A stretch of DNA of 64,000 nucleotides. It comes from Indioceanicola profundi (GTDB taxonomy: Bacteria > Pseudomonadota > Alphaproteobacteria > Azospirillales > Azospirillaceae). Both the position numbers and the translations under genes were made by a program. Below the pieces are notes generated by a model. The model did no database searches, had not been told where the DNA came from, and saw only the letters and a list, made by a program, of their open reading frames with translations. Positions 17,628 to 27,240 of the stretch are shown here, one piece after another; the first letter of the stretch is position 1, and the number at the start of each line of letters is the position of its first letter. The stretch lies in NCBI RefSeq assembly GCF_003568845.1, contig NZ_CP030126.1, positions 3,269,501 to 3,333,500 on the forward strand, given 5' to 3'.

Positions 17628-19613
17628 ATGTCCGTGGCCGAGATCAACGCTGCCGACCAGATCGCCATTACGCTGCCCGACGGCAGCGTGCGCACCTATG
17701 CGCGCGGCGTGACCGGCACCGAGATCGCCGGCTCCATCGCCAAGTCGCTGGCGAAGGCCGCACTTGCCGTGAAGCTGGACGGCCAGGTGAAGGACCTCGC
17801 CCTGCCGGTGGAGCAGGATGCGGCGCTGGAGATCGTCACGGCCAAGTCCGACGAGGCGCTGGAGCTGATCCGTCACGACAGCGCCCATATCATGGCCGAG
17901 GCGGTGCAGGAGCTGTATCCCGGCACGCAGGTGACGATCGGCCCGGCCATTGCCAACGGTTTCTACTACGACTTCTACCGCGAGACGCCGTTCACGCCCG
18001 AGGATCTGGTGAGGATCGAGGCGCGGATGCACGAGATCGTGGATGAGAACCGGCCCTTCACGCGCGAGGTCTGGGACCGGAACGAGGCCATCGAGCACTT
18101 CAAGTCCATCGGCGAGAAGTTCAAGGCGGAGATCATCTCCGACCTGCCGGAGGACCAGACCATCACGATCTACCGCCAGGGCGAGTGGTACGATCTCTGC
18201 CGCGGCCCCCACCTGCCCAGCACGGGCCGGGTCGGCCACGCCTTCAAGCTGATGAAGGTGGCCGGCGCCTATTGGCGCGGCGACGCGAAGAACCCGCAGC
18301 TCCAGCGCATCTACGGCACGGCCTGGCGCACGGAGCAGGAGCTGGCCGCCTATCTCCACATGATCGAGGAGGCGGAGAAGCGCGACCACCGCAAGCTGGG
18401 CAAGGAGATGGACCTGTTCCATGTCCAGGAGGAGGCGGCGGGCAGCGTGTTCTGGCATCCCAAGGGCTGGACGCTCTACCGGACGCTGGAGCGCTACATG
18501 CGCGCCAAGCTGGAGGAGGCCGGCTATGTGGAGGTGCGTACGCCGCAGCTCTTCGACAGCAGCCTGTTCAAGGCCTCCGGCCACTGGGACATGTATGGCG
18601 ACAACATGTTCAAGATCCGCGAGAGCGTGGACGAGCAGGGGCGGGAGAAGCTGCTGGGCGTGAAGCCCATGAACTGCCCGGCCCATGTGCAGATCTTCCG
18701 CCAGGGGCTGAAGAGCTACCGCGACCTGCCGCTGCGCATGGCCGAGTTCGGCAACTGCCACCGCAACGAGCCTTCCGGCGCGCTGCACGGCATCCTGCGC
18801 GTGCGCAACTTCACCCAGGACGACGCCCACATCTTCTGCACCGAGGATCAGGTGCCGACCGAGGCGGCGGAGTATTTCAAGCTCCAGCTCGGCGTCTACA
18901 AGGATCTCGGCTTCGAGAACATCGCGGTGAAGCTGGCGCTGCGCCCCGATGTGCGTGCCGGCTCCGACGATGTCTGGGACAAGGCGGAGGAAGGGCTGCG
19001 CCAGGCGCTCCGCGCCAACGGGCTAGCGTTCGAGGAGCTGCCCGGCGAGGGCGCCTTCTACGGCCCGAAGGTGGAGTTCCACCTGACCGACGCCATCGGC
19101 CGGTCCTGGCAGTGCGGCACGCTGCAGCTCGACTTCGTGCTGCCGGAGCGGCTGGATGCCAGCTATATCGGCCAGGACGGCGCCCGCCACCGGCCTGTCA
19201 TGCTGCACCGGGCCATCCTGGGCAGCTTCGAGCGCTTCATCGGCATGATGATCGAGCATTATGCCGGCAAGTTCCCGCTCTGGCTGGCCCCGGTGCAGGT
19301 GGTGGTCGCCACCATCACCTCGGAAGCCGACGGCTATGCGGCGGATGTCGCGGCGGCGCTGAAGGCGGCCGGTCTCAGGGCCGAGCTTGACGTCCGCAAC
19401 GAAAAGATCAACCTGAAGGTCCGTGAGCATTCCCTGGCCAAGGTGCCGGTGATGCTCGTGGTCGGCGGGCGCGAGGCGGAAAACCGCACCGTCGCCATCC
19501 GCCGTCTGGGGTCGAAGGATCAGGAAATCCTTGCCCTGGACGAAGCTGTCGCTAATCTTATGGTCGAAGCACGTTCCCCGGCGGGGAACGGCGCCATTCA
19601 GTCTGCGTTCTAA
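17628..19613 (+). CDS. thrS: Threonyl-tRNA synthetase
   Basis: A 661-aa class II synthetase that charges tRNA-Thr. In order: an N-terminal TGS domain (about 12-72), the editing domain with [10 protein letters not shown] (His83, His87) and a later CRGPHLP (family Cys/His zinc-like site), the catalytic core with motif 2 around [17 protein letters not shown], and the C-terminal anticodon-binding domain ending near residue 650. The start at 17628 gives the standard N-terminus; the frame is open to 17571 without support. It is followed by infC, the arrangement common in many bacteria. I see no T-box or other recognisable leader. Confidence 0.97.
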   Translation: MSVAEINAADQIAITLPDGSVRTYARGVTGTEIAGSIAKSLAKAALAVKLDGQVKDLALPVEQDAALEIVTAKSDEALELIRHDSAHIMAEAVQELYPGTQVTIGPAIANGFYYDFYRETPFTPEDLVRIEARMHEIVDENRPFTREVWDRNEAIEHFKSIGEKFKAEIISDLPEDQTITIYRQGEWYDLCRGPHLPSTGRVGHAFKLMKVAGAYWRGDAKNPQLQRIYGTAWRTEQELAAYLHMIEEAEKRDHRKLGKEMDLFHVQEEAAGSVFWHPKGWTLYRTLERYMRAKLEEAGYVEVRTPQLFDSSLFKASGHWDMYGDNMFKIRESVDEQGREKLLGVKPMNCPAHVQIFRQGLKSYRDLPLRMAEFGNCHRNEPSGALHGILRVRNFTQDDAHIFCTEDQVPTEAAEYFKLQLGVYKDLGFENIAVKLALRPDVRAGSDDVWDKAEEGLRQALRANGLAFEELPGEGAFYGPKVEFHLTDAIGRSWQCGTLQLDFVLPERLDASYIGQDGARHRPVMLHRAILGSFERFIGMMIEHYAGKFPLWLAPVQVVVATITSEADGYAADVAAALKAAGLRAELDVRNEKINLKVREHSLAKVPVMLVVGGREAENRTVAIRRLGSKDQEILALDEAVANLMVEARSPAGNGAIQSAF

Positions 19614-19615
19614 CG

Positions 19616-19639
19616 GCACGCCGGATTCAACCGGCGTGC
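19616..19639 (+). other. Stable hairpin just after thrS
   Basis: Perfect 9-bp arms GCACGCCGG and CCGGCGTGC around ATTCAA, starting 3 bases after the thrS stop. There is no U-run after it, so it is not a classical terminator. It may be a processing or partial-termination signal in the thrS-infC transcript. Confidence 0.6.
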
Positions 19640-19660
19640 GCCAACAGGGTGGATCGACGA

Positions 19661-19680
19661 CCGGCGGATTTATCCGCCGG
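19661..19680 (+). other. Second stable hairpin in the infC leader
   Basis: Perfect 8-bp arms CCGGCGGA and TCCGCCGG around TTTA. It lies 21 bases after the previous hairpin and about 85 bases before the infC start. No U-run follows. It is a possible leader element for infC expression. Confidence 0.55.
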
Positions 19681-19765
19681 ACAGGGCTCGGGTCCGGCTG
19701 CTTCTGTTCGGGGCAGCCGCTGTCCAACCCGTCGCCGGCCGCCCACAGCCGAAGGAGAAGGTTCC

Positions 19766-20305
19766 ATAGCCAGGCCGTCCACCACTGATCGGGAGCCCCA
19801 GCGCGATGGCCCCCGGATCAATCGCGAGATCAATGTCCGTTCCGTCCGCCTTGTTGATGCCAATGGCGAAATGGTTGGCGTCGTCAGCCTGCGCGACGCA
19901 CTGTTCGCCGCCGAAGAGGCCGGCCTCGACCTTGTCGAGGTGAGCCCCAATGCCGACCCGCCGGTCTGCAAGATCCTCGACTATGGCAAGTTCAAGTACG
20001 AGGCGCAGAAGAAGGCCAACGAGGCGCGCAAGAAGCAGAAGGTCATCGAGGTCAAGGAGATCAAGCTCCGCCCCGGCATCGATGAGCACGACTACGAGAT
20101 CAAGATGCGCAACATGAGGCGCTTCATCGAGGAAGGCGACAAGGTGAAGGTCACCATGCGCTTCCGCGGGCGTGAAATGGCGCACCAGAATCTCGGTATG
20201 GACGTGCTGGTGCGCGTGCGCGACGAACTTGAGGAAATGGCCAAGGTCGAACAGATGCCGCGCCTGGAAGGCCGGCAGATGGTCATGGTGCTGGCGCCGC
20301 GCTGA
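19766..20305 (+). CDS. infC: Translation initiation factor IF-3, apparent ATA start codon
   Basis: 179 aa from the proposed start. IF-3 binds the 30S subunit and proofreads the initiation codon. The N-domain holds the [14 protein letters not shown] segment and [21 protein letters not shown] lysine-rich linker ([11 protein letters not shown]) and the C-domain ([17 protein letters not shown], then [10 protein letters not shown]) follow. No ATG, GTG or TTG lies where the family begins. ATA at 19766 follows AGGAG (19753-19757) by 8 bases and gives M-ARPSTTD, the normal family N-terminus. infC is known for non-standard starts (AUU in E. coli) that let IF-3 repress its own synthesis; ATA would fit that logic. 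Confidence 0.9.
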   Translation: MARPSTTDREPQRDGPRINREINVRSVRLVDANGEMVGVVSLRDALFAAEEAGLDLVEVSPNADPPVCKILDYGKFKYEAQKKANEARKKQKVIEVKEIKLRPGIDEHDYEIKMRNMRRFIEEGDKVKVTMRFRGREMAHQNLGMDVLVRVRDELEEMAKVEQMPRLEGRQMVMVLAPR

Positions 20306-20361
20306 GCGGCCGCCCCGCACCTCTCGACCCGGCCCCTGCCTCGTAGGGCCAGCGGACCCCG

Positions 20362-20395
20362 AACCCCCGCCGCGGCGATCCCGCGGACGGGGGTT
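20362..20395 (+). terminator. Probable terminator after infC
   Basis: A long GC-rich stem (AACCCCCG plus CCGCGG paired with CCGCGG plus CGGGGGTT, one bulged A) about 55 bases past the infC stop. The following T-tract is weak (TTTCGTGCTTT), so efficiency is uncertain. Confidence 0.5.
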
Positions 20396-20519
20396 TCGTG
20401 CTTTCAGGCTGCGTGACGAACCCGTGACCTGCATGGACCGCGATTGACGCTACCCACCTCTTTCATACAACGTGCAACCTCTTTGGCCGAGCGCCAGCCC
20501 GCGCATTGGAAGTAGGCAC

Positions 20520-21524
20520 GTGAACACCCTTTGTGACGCACCCGATGACACCCTCCTCACCATCCTGGAGGCCAGCGGTGCGTTGATCGCTGTCTGGGAT
20601 ATCCCGACGGATCGGCTGGGCTGGATGTCCCGTCCGGCCGGGCTTCTGCCGGATACGGGCCCCGACAATGCCGACTTCAACGGGCTCACGGCTCTTTACC
20701 ATCCGGAGGAGCAGCCGGCCTTCCGCCGACGCATCGCCGACCTCCTGGAGGCAGGCGAGGATTTCGAGGGCGAGGCGCGGATCGTCGATGTCGGCGGCGG
20801 CATCCGCTGGATGGCGGAGCGCGGGCGCTTGCAGCGGAGCCGGACCGGCGCGCCGGTCCGGCTGACCCTGGTTCTCACCGACATCACGGCCCGCAGGCTG
20901 GCGGAGGAGGAACTCCGCGCTGCCGCCAAGGCCCGGACCGTTCTGATCCGGGAGATGAACCACCGGATGAAGAACTCGCTGCAAATGGTGGCCTCCCTGG
21001 TCCAGCTCCATCGGATGCGCACCCGGGACGAGGCCGCCCGCGCCGTGTTCGACGATGCCACCGCCCGGGTCCGGGCCGTGGCGGAGGTGCACCGGCTGCT
21101 GTATCAGGGCGACCGCGCCGGCGATGTGGACCTTGCCGCCCTGCTCCGCCCGCTGGCGGAGAATGTGGACGTGGCCGATCCCGAACGCCTCCATTTCGAC
21201 ATGCCGGACGCCCCGCTGGAGGTGCCGGTGGAGCAGGCCGTGCCGGTCGGGTTGATCGTGAACGAACTGGTCGTCAATGCGAACCGGCATGCCTATGCCG
21301 GCGGTCCCGGACCGATCCGCATCGGCTTGGCCCGCGACGGAAGGGGGACCATCCGCCTGACCGTCGCCGACGAGGGACGCGGCCTGCCCGCCGGGCTGAA
21401 CTGGCGCAACGCCAACAGCCTGGGCATGATGCTGCTGCGCACCCTGACCTCCCAGATCGATGGCGAGCTGGAGATCGAATCCGGGCCGCTGGGCACCAGG
21501 GCAAGCGTGGCGTGGCAGGTTTAG
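20520..21524 (+). CDS. PAS-domain HisKA_2 sensor histidine kinase
   Basis: A 334-aa soluble kinase with no membrane segment. A PAS domain spans about residues 14-128, ending in the DIT motif typical of PAS-kinase joints. The HisKA_2 dimerisation box EMNHRMKNSLQMVASL (145-160) has His148 as the phospho-acceptor. The HATPase domain shows NELVVNANRHAYA (N box) and VADEGRGLP (G box). I start at GTG 20520 because GGAAG lies upstream; a GTG 16 codons earlier is the alternative. No response regulator is adjacent, so it is an orphan. The single-domain regulator at 43959 is a formal candidate partner only. The signal is unknown. Confidence 0.85.
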   Translation: MNTLCDAPDDTLLTILEASGALIAVWDIPTDRLGWMSRPAGLLPDTGPDNADFNGLTALYHPEEQPAFRRRIADLLEAGEDFEGEARIVDVGGGIRWMAERGRLQRSRTGAPVRLTLVLTDITARRLAEEELRAAAKARTVLIREMNHRMKNSLQMVASLVQLHRMRTRDEAARAVFDDATARVRAVAEVHRLLYQGDRAGDVDLAALLRPLAENVDVADPERLHFDMPDAPLEVPVEQAVPVGLIVNELVVNANRHAYAGGPGPIRIGLARDGRGTIRLTVADEGRGLPAGLNWRNANSLGMMLLRTLTSQIDGELEIESGPLGTRASVAWQV

Positions 21525-21531
21525 CCCAAAC

Positions 21532-22581
21532 TCACAGCCACTTCTTCCGCTTGAAGTACCAGAGCGGCAGCACGGCGCTGATCACCATCAGGACCAGGGC
21601 GACGGGATAGCCCCAGACTTTGGACAGTTCGGGCATGTACTCGAAATTCATGCCGTAGATGCTGGCGATCAGGGTCGGCGGCAGGAAGGCCACCGCGGCG
21701 ACCGAGAAGATCTTGATGATATTGGTTTGTTGGATGTTGATCACGCCCAGCGTGGCGTCCAGCAGGAAATTGGTCTGCATGGCCTGGAAGCCGGCATGCT
21801 CCACCAGGGAGTGGACGTCGCGGCTGATGGTCTTCAGCCGGAGCTTCTGGTCCTTGGCCATTCTCGGGCCTGCGACCGCCACCGCGAAGGCGCCCAGCCG
21901 CTCCAGCCCGGCCAAGCTGTCGCGCACCTTGTGGGTCAGGTCGCCGGCGCGGCCGATGGCGGTGATGACGCCGCGGAGGGCGTCCGACTCGGCCTTGCGC
22001 TTCTCCTGCCGACGCTTGACGGCCTGACGCTTCCGGCTTTCATGCTGCCGGCCATGCGGTTTGGCGGGCCCACGCTCATCCAGCTCGCTGAACACCTGTT
22101 GGGAGAGCTGGTCCAGTTCGCCCCGGACGATCTCCAGCACGTCCGCCGCCCGGTCCACCACCGCTTCCAGGATGCCGAGCATGGCGTCCAGATGGCCGGT
22201 CACCAGCCCCGGCTGGCGCAGGGCGCGGGCGGCGAAGATGGCCAGCCAGAGCGGTTCGGTGTGACGGACGGTGATCAGCACGGTGGGCGTCAGCACGAAG
22301 GTCAGCATGCCGAGGTCCGGCCGGCCATCCTCCCCGCGCGACATGACGGGCGTGGTGAGATAGGCCGCGTCGTCCTCGGTATAGAGGCGGGAGGAGGCTT
22401 CGATCTCGCGCATGTCCTCCTGGGTCGGCAGATCGACGCCCAGGCGGGTGGAGATGTCCTCCCGCTCCGCCTCCTCAGGACGCAGCACGTCCAGCCAGAC
22501 GGTCCCCGCCGGCATGTCCGCCCCCGCTTCCAGCGGCAGGGCATGGAGCCGGTCATCCGTGCGGACATAGGCCGTGATCAA
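21532..22581 (-). CDS. corA: CorA-family magnesium/cobalt transporter, TTG start
   Basis: A 349-aa protein of the CorA/MIT family, forming a pentameric inner-membrane channel for divalent cations. The long soluble N-terminal part and stalk helix are followed by two C-terminal membrane segments. The first ends in the signature YGMNFEYMPEL, and the chain ends with the basic FKRKKWL. The start codon is TTG at 22581, placed 5 bases after GGAGGT; no ATG or GTG fits better. It converges on the histidine kinase gene with only 7 bases between stops. The EYMPEL loop after GMN is close to the family's MPEL selectivity loop. Confidence 0.93.
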   Translation of the reverse strand: MITAYVRTDDRLHALPLEAGADMPAGTVWLDVLRPEEAEREDISTRLGVDLPTQEDMREIEASSRLYTEDDAAYLTTPVMSRGEDGRPDLGMLTFVLTPTVLITVRHTEPLWLAIFAARALRQPGLVTGHLDAMLGILEAVVDRAADVLEIVRGELDQLSQQVFSELDERGPAKPHGRQHESRKRQAVKRRQEKRKAESDALRGVITAIGRAGDLTHKVRDSLAGLERLGAFAVAVAGPRMAKDQKLRLKTISRDVHSLVEHAGFQAMQTNFLLDATLGVINIQQTNIIKIFSVAAVAFLPPTLIASIYGMNFEYMPELSKVWGYPVALVLMVISAVLPLWYFKRKKWL

Positions 22582-22657
22582 CCGGCACCTCCGTTACTGT
22601 CCGGGCAGTTGAAATGCAGGAAGCGGCCGGCAGAGGACAGGCCCGGCCGGGAAGACA

Positions 22658-23569
22658 TCAGACCAGCTCTTCCGGCAGGGGCAGGCCCCGGCTGCGGCAG
22701 GCTGCGGTGACGGTATTCAGCAGCAGGCAGGCGATGGTCATCGGCCCCACCCCGCCCGGCACCGGGGTGATGGCGCCGGCCACGGCCTTGGCCTCCTCGA
22801 ACGCCACGTCGCCGACTACGCGGGTCTTACCCTGGGCCGCCTTCTCCGGATCGGCGGAGGGGACGCGGTTGATGCCGACATCGATGACGACCGCGCCTTC
22901 CTTGATCCAGTCGCCGCGCACCATCTCCGGCCGGCCCACGGCGGCGATCAGGATATCGGCGTCGCGGCAGGTCTCGGCGATGTCCACGGTGCGGCTGTGG
23001 GCGACGGTGACGGTGCAGTCGGCCTGGAGCAGCAGTTGCGCCATGGGCTTGCCGACGATGTTGGAGCGACCGACCACGACGGCGTGCAGACCGCGCAGCT
23101 CGCCGATCACGTCCTTCAGCAGCATCAGGCAGCCCAGCGGGGTGCAGGGCACCAGGGCGGGCAAGCCCACCGCCAGCCGCCCGGCATTGACGATGTGGAA
23201 GCCATCCACATCCTTGTCCGGATCGATGGCGGCCAGCACGGCGTTGGAGTCGATGTGCTTCGGCAGGGGCAACTGCACCAGGATGCCGTGGATGGCGGGG
23301 TCGTGGTTCAACTGGTTGACCAGCCGCAGCAACTGTTCCTGCGTGGTCTCCGCCGGCAGGGTGTGGGTGACGGAGTGCAGGCCGGCCATCCGGCTCTGCT
23401 CCCCCTTGTTCTTGACGTAGAGCTGGCTGGCCGGGTCCTCGCCCACGATGACCACGGCCAGGCCGGGCACCAGCCCCTTTTCGGTCTTCAGCCGATGGAC
23501 CGCGACGCCGATGCGGCCGCGCAGATCGGCCGCGAAGGCCTTGCCGTCGATGATGCGTGCTTCAGACAT
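22658..23569 (-). CDS. folD: Bifunctional methylenetetrahydrofolate dehydrogenase/cyclohydrolase
   Basis: A 303-aa cytoplasmic enzyme interconverting methylene-, methenyl- and formyl-tetrahydrofolate with NADP. Tyr51 and Lys55 in [12 protein letters not shown] correspond to the family's catalytic Tyr-Lys pair. [15 protein letters not shown], the NADP loop [16 protein letters not shown] and the C-terminal [11 protein letters not shown] are all present. The start at 23569 matches the family N-terminus; longer readings add unrelated residues. It is third in a row with yggT and the DUF167 gene on the same strand. Confidence 0.97.
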   Translation of the reverse strand: MSEARIIDGKAFAADLRGRIGVAVHRLKTEKGLVPGLAVVIVGEDPASQLYVKNKGEQSRMAGLHSVTHTLPAETTQEQLLRLVNQLNHDPAIHGILVQLPLPKHIDSNAVLAAIDPDKDVDGFHIVNAGRLAVGLPALVPCTPLGCLMLLKDVIGELRGLHAVVVGRSNIVGKPMAQLLLQADCTVTVAHSRTVDIAETCRDADILIAAVGRPEMVRGDWIKEGAVVIDVGINRVPSADPEKAAQGKTRVVGDVAFEEAKAVAGAITPVPGGVGPMTIACLLLNTVTAACRSRGLPLPEELV

Positions 23570-23620
23570 GTCGTGTGCCACCCGGACTGGAAACAAGGGA
23601 CTGGGCGGCAGCACGCCCCC

Positions 23621-23956
23621 TCAACGGACGAGCCCGGCGGCCCAGTCCGTGAGGCGGGGCAGCAGCTCCGCCGTCTCTCCGGCTACGTGTATAATTTTAG
23701 AGCGGTCCGCGCCACCGGCGACCACCTCAAGGCTGGTCTTCGGCAGCCGCCATTCCTTGGCCAGCAGCTTCAGCACCGCCTCGTTGGCCTTGCCGTTCTC
23801 CGGCGGGGCGGTGACGGCGACCTTCACGGCCATACGGCCGGGAGCGGATTCGGCGATACCCTGCACAGCCGTGCGCGACGCCTTGGGCGAAACGCGCAGA
23901 TGCACCCGCACGCCGCCCGCGGCAGCCTCGATCGCGGCGGCCGGAGCGGCGGGCAT
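23621..23956 (-). CDS. yggU: DUF167/YggU-family protein
   Basis: A 111-aa small alpha/beta protein of the DUF167 family. It shows VRVSPKAS-like (LRVSPKASRTAV), VAVTAPPENGKANEAVLKLLA and a final GADRSKIIHV segment, the three conserved blocks of the family. Function is unknown in general. The start at 23956 lies 5 bases after the yggT stop, so the two are likely cotranslated, an arrangement common in proteobacteria. The first 15 residues are Ala-rich. Confidence 0.85.
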   Translation of the reverse strand: MPAAPAAAIEAAAGGVRVHLRVSPKASRTAVQGIAESAPGRMAVKVAVTAPPENGKANEAVLKLLAKEWRLPKTSLEVVAGGADRSKIIHVAGETAELLPRLTDWAAGLVR

Positions 23957-23961
23957 TCCGG

Positions 23962-24270
23962 TCAGGCCGCAGCCGCGATGTAGGGCGCGTAACCGGCGAT
24001 CAGGTTGCGCAGGAAGAAGATGATCAGGATGACGATTACCGGGGAGATGTCCACCCCGCCCAGGTTCGGCAGGACGTTGCGGATGGGCCGCAGCACCGGC
24101 TCCGTCAGCCGGTAGAGCATGTCGGCCACCGTGTAGACGAAGCGGTTGTGTGTGTTGATGACATTGAAGGCGATCAGCCAGCTCAGCACCGCCGAGATGA
24201 TGAGGACCCAGACATACAGTCCCAGAATCATGTCGATGAGGCTGAGCAGGGCGAGGAGGAGCGGGGCCAT
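23962..24270 (-). CDS. yggT: YggT-family integral membrane protein
   Basis: 102 aa with two hydrophobic segments flanking the conserved middle. The family block [16 protein letters not shown] is followed by [18 protein letters not shown] and then [14 protein letters not shown]. These are the YGGT repeats of proteins thought to act in membrane integrity or protein insertion. I start at the ATG at 24270 because the family N-terminus begins there; upstream codons to 24360 lack resemblance. It leads the yggT-yggU-folD series. Confidence 0.88.
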   Translation of the reverse strand: MAPLLLALLSLIDMILGLYVWVLIISAVLSWLIAFNVINTHNRFVYTVADMLYRLTEPVLRPIRNVLPNLGGVDISPVIVILIIFFLRNLIAGYAPYIAAAA

Positions 24271-24414
24271 ATCGGGTCCATGCAGTCTTGCGCGCACCCG
24301 GAACGTAATGTGGCACCCCGCACATGTCCAGAGTGCGCCCGTGTGCGGACCGCCGGCCATCGGAGCAAGCGGTCTGCCACTTCCGGTTTGTCCGGCCTTT
24401 TGCGCCCGCCGCCG

Positions 24415-25143
24415 CTACTCGCCCTTCGGCGTGAACATGTAGCCGGCGCCGCGGATGGTCTTGATGTATTGCGGCCGGGCCGGATCGATCTCGATCTTCC
24501 GGCGCAGCCGCGCGATCCGGACATCGATGGAGCGGTCGAAGGGTTCGTTGTCCCGGTGATGGGCCATGTCCAGGAGCTGGTCGCGGGTCAGCACCCGGTT
24601 CGGCTTGGTGGCGAAAACCGCCAGCAGGTCGAACTCCATGGCCGTCAGCTCGATCAGGTCGCCATCCTGCCGGCGCAGGGAGCGGGCGGCCATGTCCAGC
24701 TTCCACGGGCCGAAGCCGATGATTTCCCGCCCATCCGCCTCCGGCGCCGCGGCGGCGGTCGGTTTGGCAGAACCCCGGCGCAGCACGGCGCGCACCCGCG
24801 CCAGCAGTTCGCGCAGATCGAAGGGCTTGGCGACATAATCGTCGGCCCCCAGCTCAAGTCCCACGACACGGTCCACCACCGTGCCGGCGCCGGTCACCAT
24901 GATGATGGCGGGGCCGCTGCCGTCCGGCTTCTTCAATCGGCGGGCGATGCTGAACCCGTCCTCTCCCGGAAGGCCGAGGTCCAGCAGCACCAGATCCGGC
25001 TGGCCGAGCATCATCAGCTTGTCCAGCTCATCCCCGCCGGACGCCGCCGCCACATCGAATCCCTGCTGTCCCAGATAGGCGGTCAGCAGCTCGCGCAGCT
25101 CCGCCTCATCGTCCACGATCAAGATCTTGCGGCCGTCCGTCAT
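24415..25143 (-). CDS. OmpR/PhoB-type two-component response regulator
   Basis: 242 aa. The receiver domain spans 1-120, with Asp11-Asp12, phospho-acceptor Asp55 in LVLLDLGLPGEDG, and the switch Lys in DDYVAKPFDLRELL. The winged-helix DNA-binding domain runs from about 145 to 240, with LTAMEFDLLAVFATKPNRVL and the closing IKTIRGAGYMFTP. The start at 25143 is the standard N-terminus. No kinase gene is adjacent. It is divergent from the amidase gene across 243 bases, which could hold the promoters of both. Confidence 0.9.
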   Translation of the reverse strand: MTDGRKILIVDDEAELRELLTAYLGQQGFDVAAASGGDELDKLMMLGQPDLVLLDLGLPGEDGFSIARRLKKPDGSGPAIIMVTGAGTVVDRVVGLELGADDYVAKPFDLRELLARVRAVLRRGSAKPTAAAAPEADGREIIGFGPWKLDMAARSLRRQDGDLIELTAMEFDLLAVFATKPNRVLTRDQLLDMAHHRDNEPFDRSIDVRIARLRRKIEIDPARPQYIKTIRGAGYMFTPKGE

Positions 25144-25386
25144 GACCCCGGGACCCCGTTCCGGCGCGCGGATGGCGCCGCCGGCCATCGCCGGCAGCGC
25201 TCCGCCGCATATCTGCAACCAATCTAAGGAATGCCCCCGATCGGGGTTCGCTGCAACTCTGGAAACCTATCCCCTAAGGATTATAGCTGGAGATTGCGCC
25301 TCTCGCGCATTCCGCAATCCTCACGTACCCTTCCGTCCCCGGCCATGTCCGGGCAATCAGAAGCGGAACAGAAAGGGAGGTCGGGC

Positions 25387-26892
25387 ATGTCCCTCGGGCA
25401 GGCCTATGGGCAGCACGACGCCACCGGTCTGGCGGAGCTTGTCGCCAGACGCGAAGTCTCTCCGGCCGAGCTGGTGGACAGCGCCATCGCCCGGATCGAG
25501 GCGGTGGAACCGGCGCTGGACGGGATCGTGGAGCGGGCATTCGACTGTGCCCGCAAGGCTGCGAAGGAACCCCTGCCGGACGGCCCCTTCGCCGGCGTGC
25601 CCTTCCTGCTGAAGGACAATATGAATGTGGCGGCGGGCATCCCGTACCATAACGGCTCCGCCATATGGCGGGGCTGGACGCCCGACCGGGACAGCGAACT
25701 GGTGGCCCGGTTCCGCCGCGCCGGCCTGATCCTGCTGGGCAGCACCAAGGTGCCGGAACTGTCGTTGATGCCGGTGACGGAGCCCAAGACCTTCGGCCCG
25801 GCCCACAATCCCTGGGACGGGAGCCGGACGCCCGGCGGCTCCTCCGGCGGGTCCGCGGCGCATGTGGCGGCGCGCAGCGTGCCCATGGCGCATGCCACCG
25901 ACGGCGGCGGCTCCATCCGCATCCCGGCCAGCTGCTGCGGCCTGTTCGGGCTGAAGCCCAGCCGCGGGCGCACCCCCAACGGCCCCTATATCGGGGAGGG
26001 CTGGCATGGGGCCAGCATCGCCCATGCGGTCACCCGCTCCGTCCGCGACAGCGCCCGCCTTCTGGATGCCGTTGCGGGGCCGGATGCCGGGGCGCCCTAT
26101 GGCATCGCCCCGCCGGAGACATCCTTCGCCGCGGCGCTGGACCGGCCGCCCGGAAGGCTCCGCATCGCTGTCTCTTCAAAGCCGCCGGTGGACGTCCCGG
26201 TCCATCCCGACTGCATGCGCGCTCTGGACCAGGCTGCCCGGCTCTGCGCCGAGTTGGGGCACGAGGTCGAGGAAGCAACGCCCGACCTGCATCCAGACTT
26301 CCTGAAATGGTTCATGACCGTCTTTTTCGCCGCCGTGGCGCAGGAGTTCGCCATGGCGGAGGCGCAGACCGGCACGAAGGCCAGACGGCAAGAGGTGGAG
26401 ACAGCTACCTGGCTGGCCCGCCTGCTGGGCCGAAGCTTCTCTGCGGAGGATCTGTCCCTGGCGATCGAGCGGCTGCACCGCCAGTCCCGCCTCATCGCCC
26501 CGTTCTTCGAGCGATACGATGTGCTGTTGACCCCCACCCTGGCCCAGCCGCCACTGTCCAGGGGGGCGCTGAAGCCGGCGGGGGCGGAGGCGTTCGCGCA
26601 GGAAATGGCGGCGGTTCTGGGGATGGGCGGGCTGGCGAAGCTGGGGCCGTTCCTGGACCAGGCGGTGATCCGCGCCTTCGGCTTCATCCCCTATACGCCG
26701 GTCTGGAACGTAACCGGCCAGCCGGCCGCCAGTATTCCCCTGCACTGGGCCGCGCCGACACCAGCGGCTCCCGCCGGCCTGCCCATCGGCGTACAGGCGG
26801 TGGGCCGCTTCGGAGAGGAGACGACGTTGATCTCCCTGGCCGCCCAGTTGGAGCAGGCTTGCCCCTGGGCCGACCGCCATCCGCCGCTGTAG
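25387..26892 (+). CDS. Amidase-signature family amidase
   Basis: A 501-aa cytoplasmic hydrolase of amides. The Ser-cisSer-Lys triad is complete: Lys76 in PFLLKDN, the cis-Ser in the GGSSGGSAA loop (Ser153), and the nucleophile Ser176 in TDGGGSIRIPAS. The C-terminal block NVTGQPAASIPL is also typical. An AAAGGGAGG ribosome site sits just before the ATG at 25387. Close relatives act on aliphatic or aryl amides and 6-aminohexanoate-type substrates; substrate choice cannot be read here. It is not GatA in context, since no gatB or gatC is near. Confidence 0.88.
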   Translation: MSLGQAYGQHDATGLAELVARREVSPAELVDSAIARIEAVEPALDGIVERAFDCARKAAKEPLPDGPFAGVPFLLKDNMNVAAGIPYHNGSAIWRGWTPDRDSELVARFRRAGLILLGSTKVPELSLMPVTEPKTFGPAHNPWDGSRTPGGSSGGSAAHVAARSVPMAHATDGGGSIRIPASCCGLFGLKPSRGRTPNGPYIGEGWHGASIAHAVTRSVRDSARLLDAVAGPDAGAPYGIAPPETSFAAALDRPPGRLRIAVSSKPPVDVPVHPDCMRALDQAARLCAELGHEVEEATPDLHPDFLKWFMTVFFAAVAQEFAMAEAQTGTKARRQEVETATWLARLLGRSFSAEDLSLAIERLHRQSRLIAPFFERYDVLLTPTLAQPPLSRGALKPAGAEAFAQEMAAVLGMGGLAKLGPFLDQAVIRAFGFIPYTPVWNVTGQPAASIPLHWAAPTPAAPAGLPIGVQAVGRFGEETTLISLAAQLEQACPWADRHPPL

Positions 26893-26914
26893 CCGGCCGG
26901 CGGAAGCAGCCGGG

Positions 26915-26953
26915 GTGTAAAAGGTCCTTGACAGGTGTAAAGGATGCTTGTCA
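26915..26953 (+). promoter_or_regulatory. Direct-repeat operator overlapping a -35 box, upstream of the XRE/exporter operon
   Basis: Two 19-base copies, GTGTAAAAGGTCCTTGACA (26915-26933) and GTGTAAAGGATGCTTGTCA (26935-26953), match at 15 of 19 positions and repeat at 20 bases. Each copy is itself a loose inverted repeat of TGTAAA and TTGACA. The first contains a perfect -35 hexamer TTGACA (26928-26933); a poor -10 (TCACAT) lies 17 bases on. The gene start is at 26968. The likely binder is the XRE protein encoded at 27657, by autoregulation. Confidence 0.6.
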
Positions 26954-26967
26954 CATAGCGTGACGAG

Positions 26968-27228
26968 ATGAACGCCCGAAGGGGCCAGCCACAGGGAGTG
27001 GCGGCGGTGATCAACCCGGATGCCAGGGATCGTAAGCGGCGGGCCCGCACGCGATACGCGCTGCTGGCCGCGGTCGCCCTGTTCGGGGCCGGCTTCCTGG
27101 CCGGCAGCCGGATTTCCCTGCCGCCGCAGGACGCGCCCTCCCGCCACGGCCCGCTGACCGGAGTGGCGCTGGACATTGCCGCCGCCCTGCTGGTGCTGGA
27201 CGCGACGCTCGACCATCTGCGGGACTGA
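26968..27228 (+). CDS. Small membrane protein of the XRE/exporter operon
   Basis: 86 aa. After a basic N-terminus (RDRKRRARTRY) there is one strong membrane segment at about 30-46. A Pro-rich stretch follows, then a second, weaker hydrophobic stretch near 63-78. No family is recognised. It is first in a same-strand series, 12 bases before the next gene, and directly downstream of the direct-repeat operator. Position suggests a membrane partner of the 138-aa protein that follows. Confidence 0.6.
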   Translation: MNARRGQPQGVAAVINPDARDRKRRARTRYALLAAVALFGAGFLAGSRISLPPQDAPSRHGPLTGVALDIAAALLVLDATLDHLRD

Positions 27229-27240
27229 GGGGGAGAGGAG

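Noticed and set aside
25144-25386. Short leader peptide before the amidase
   Set aside because: The open frame to 25231 lacks a ribosome site and family similarity; the ATG at 25387 has both.
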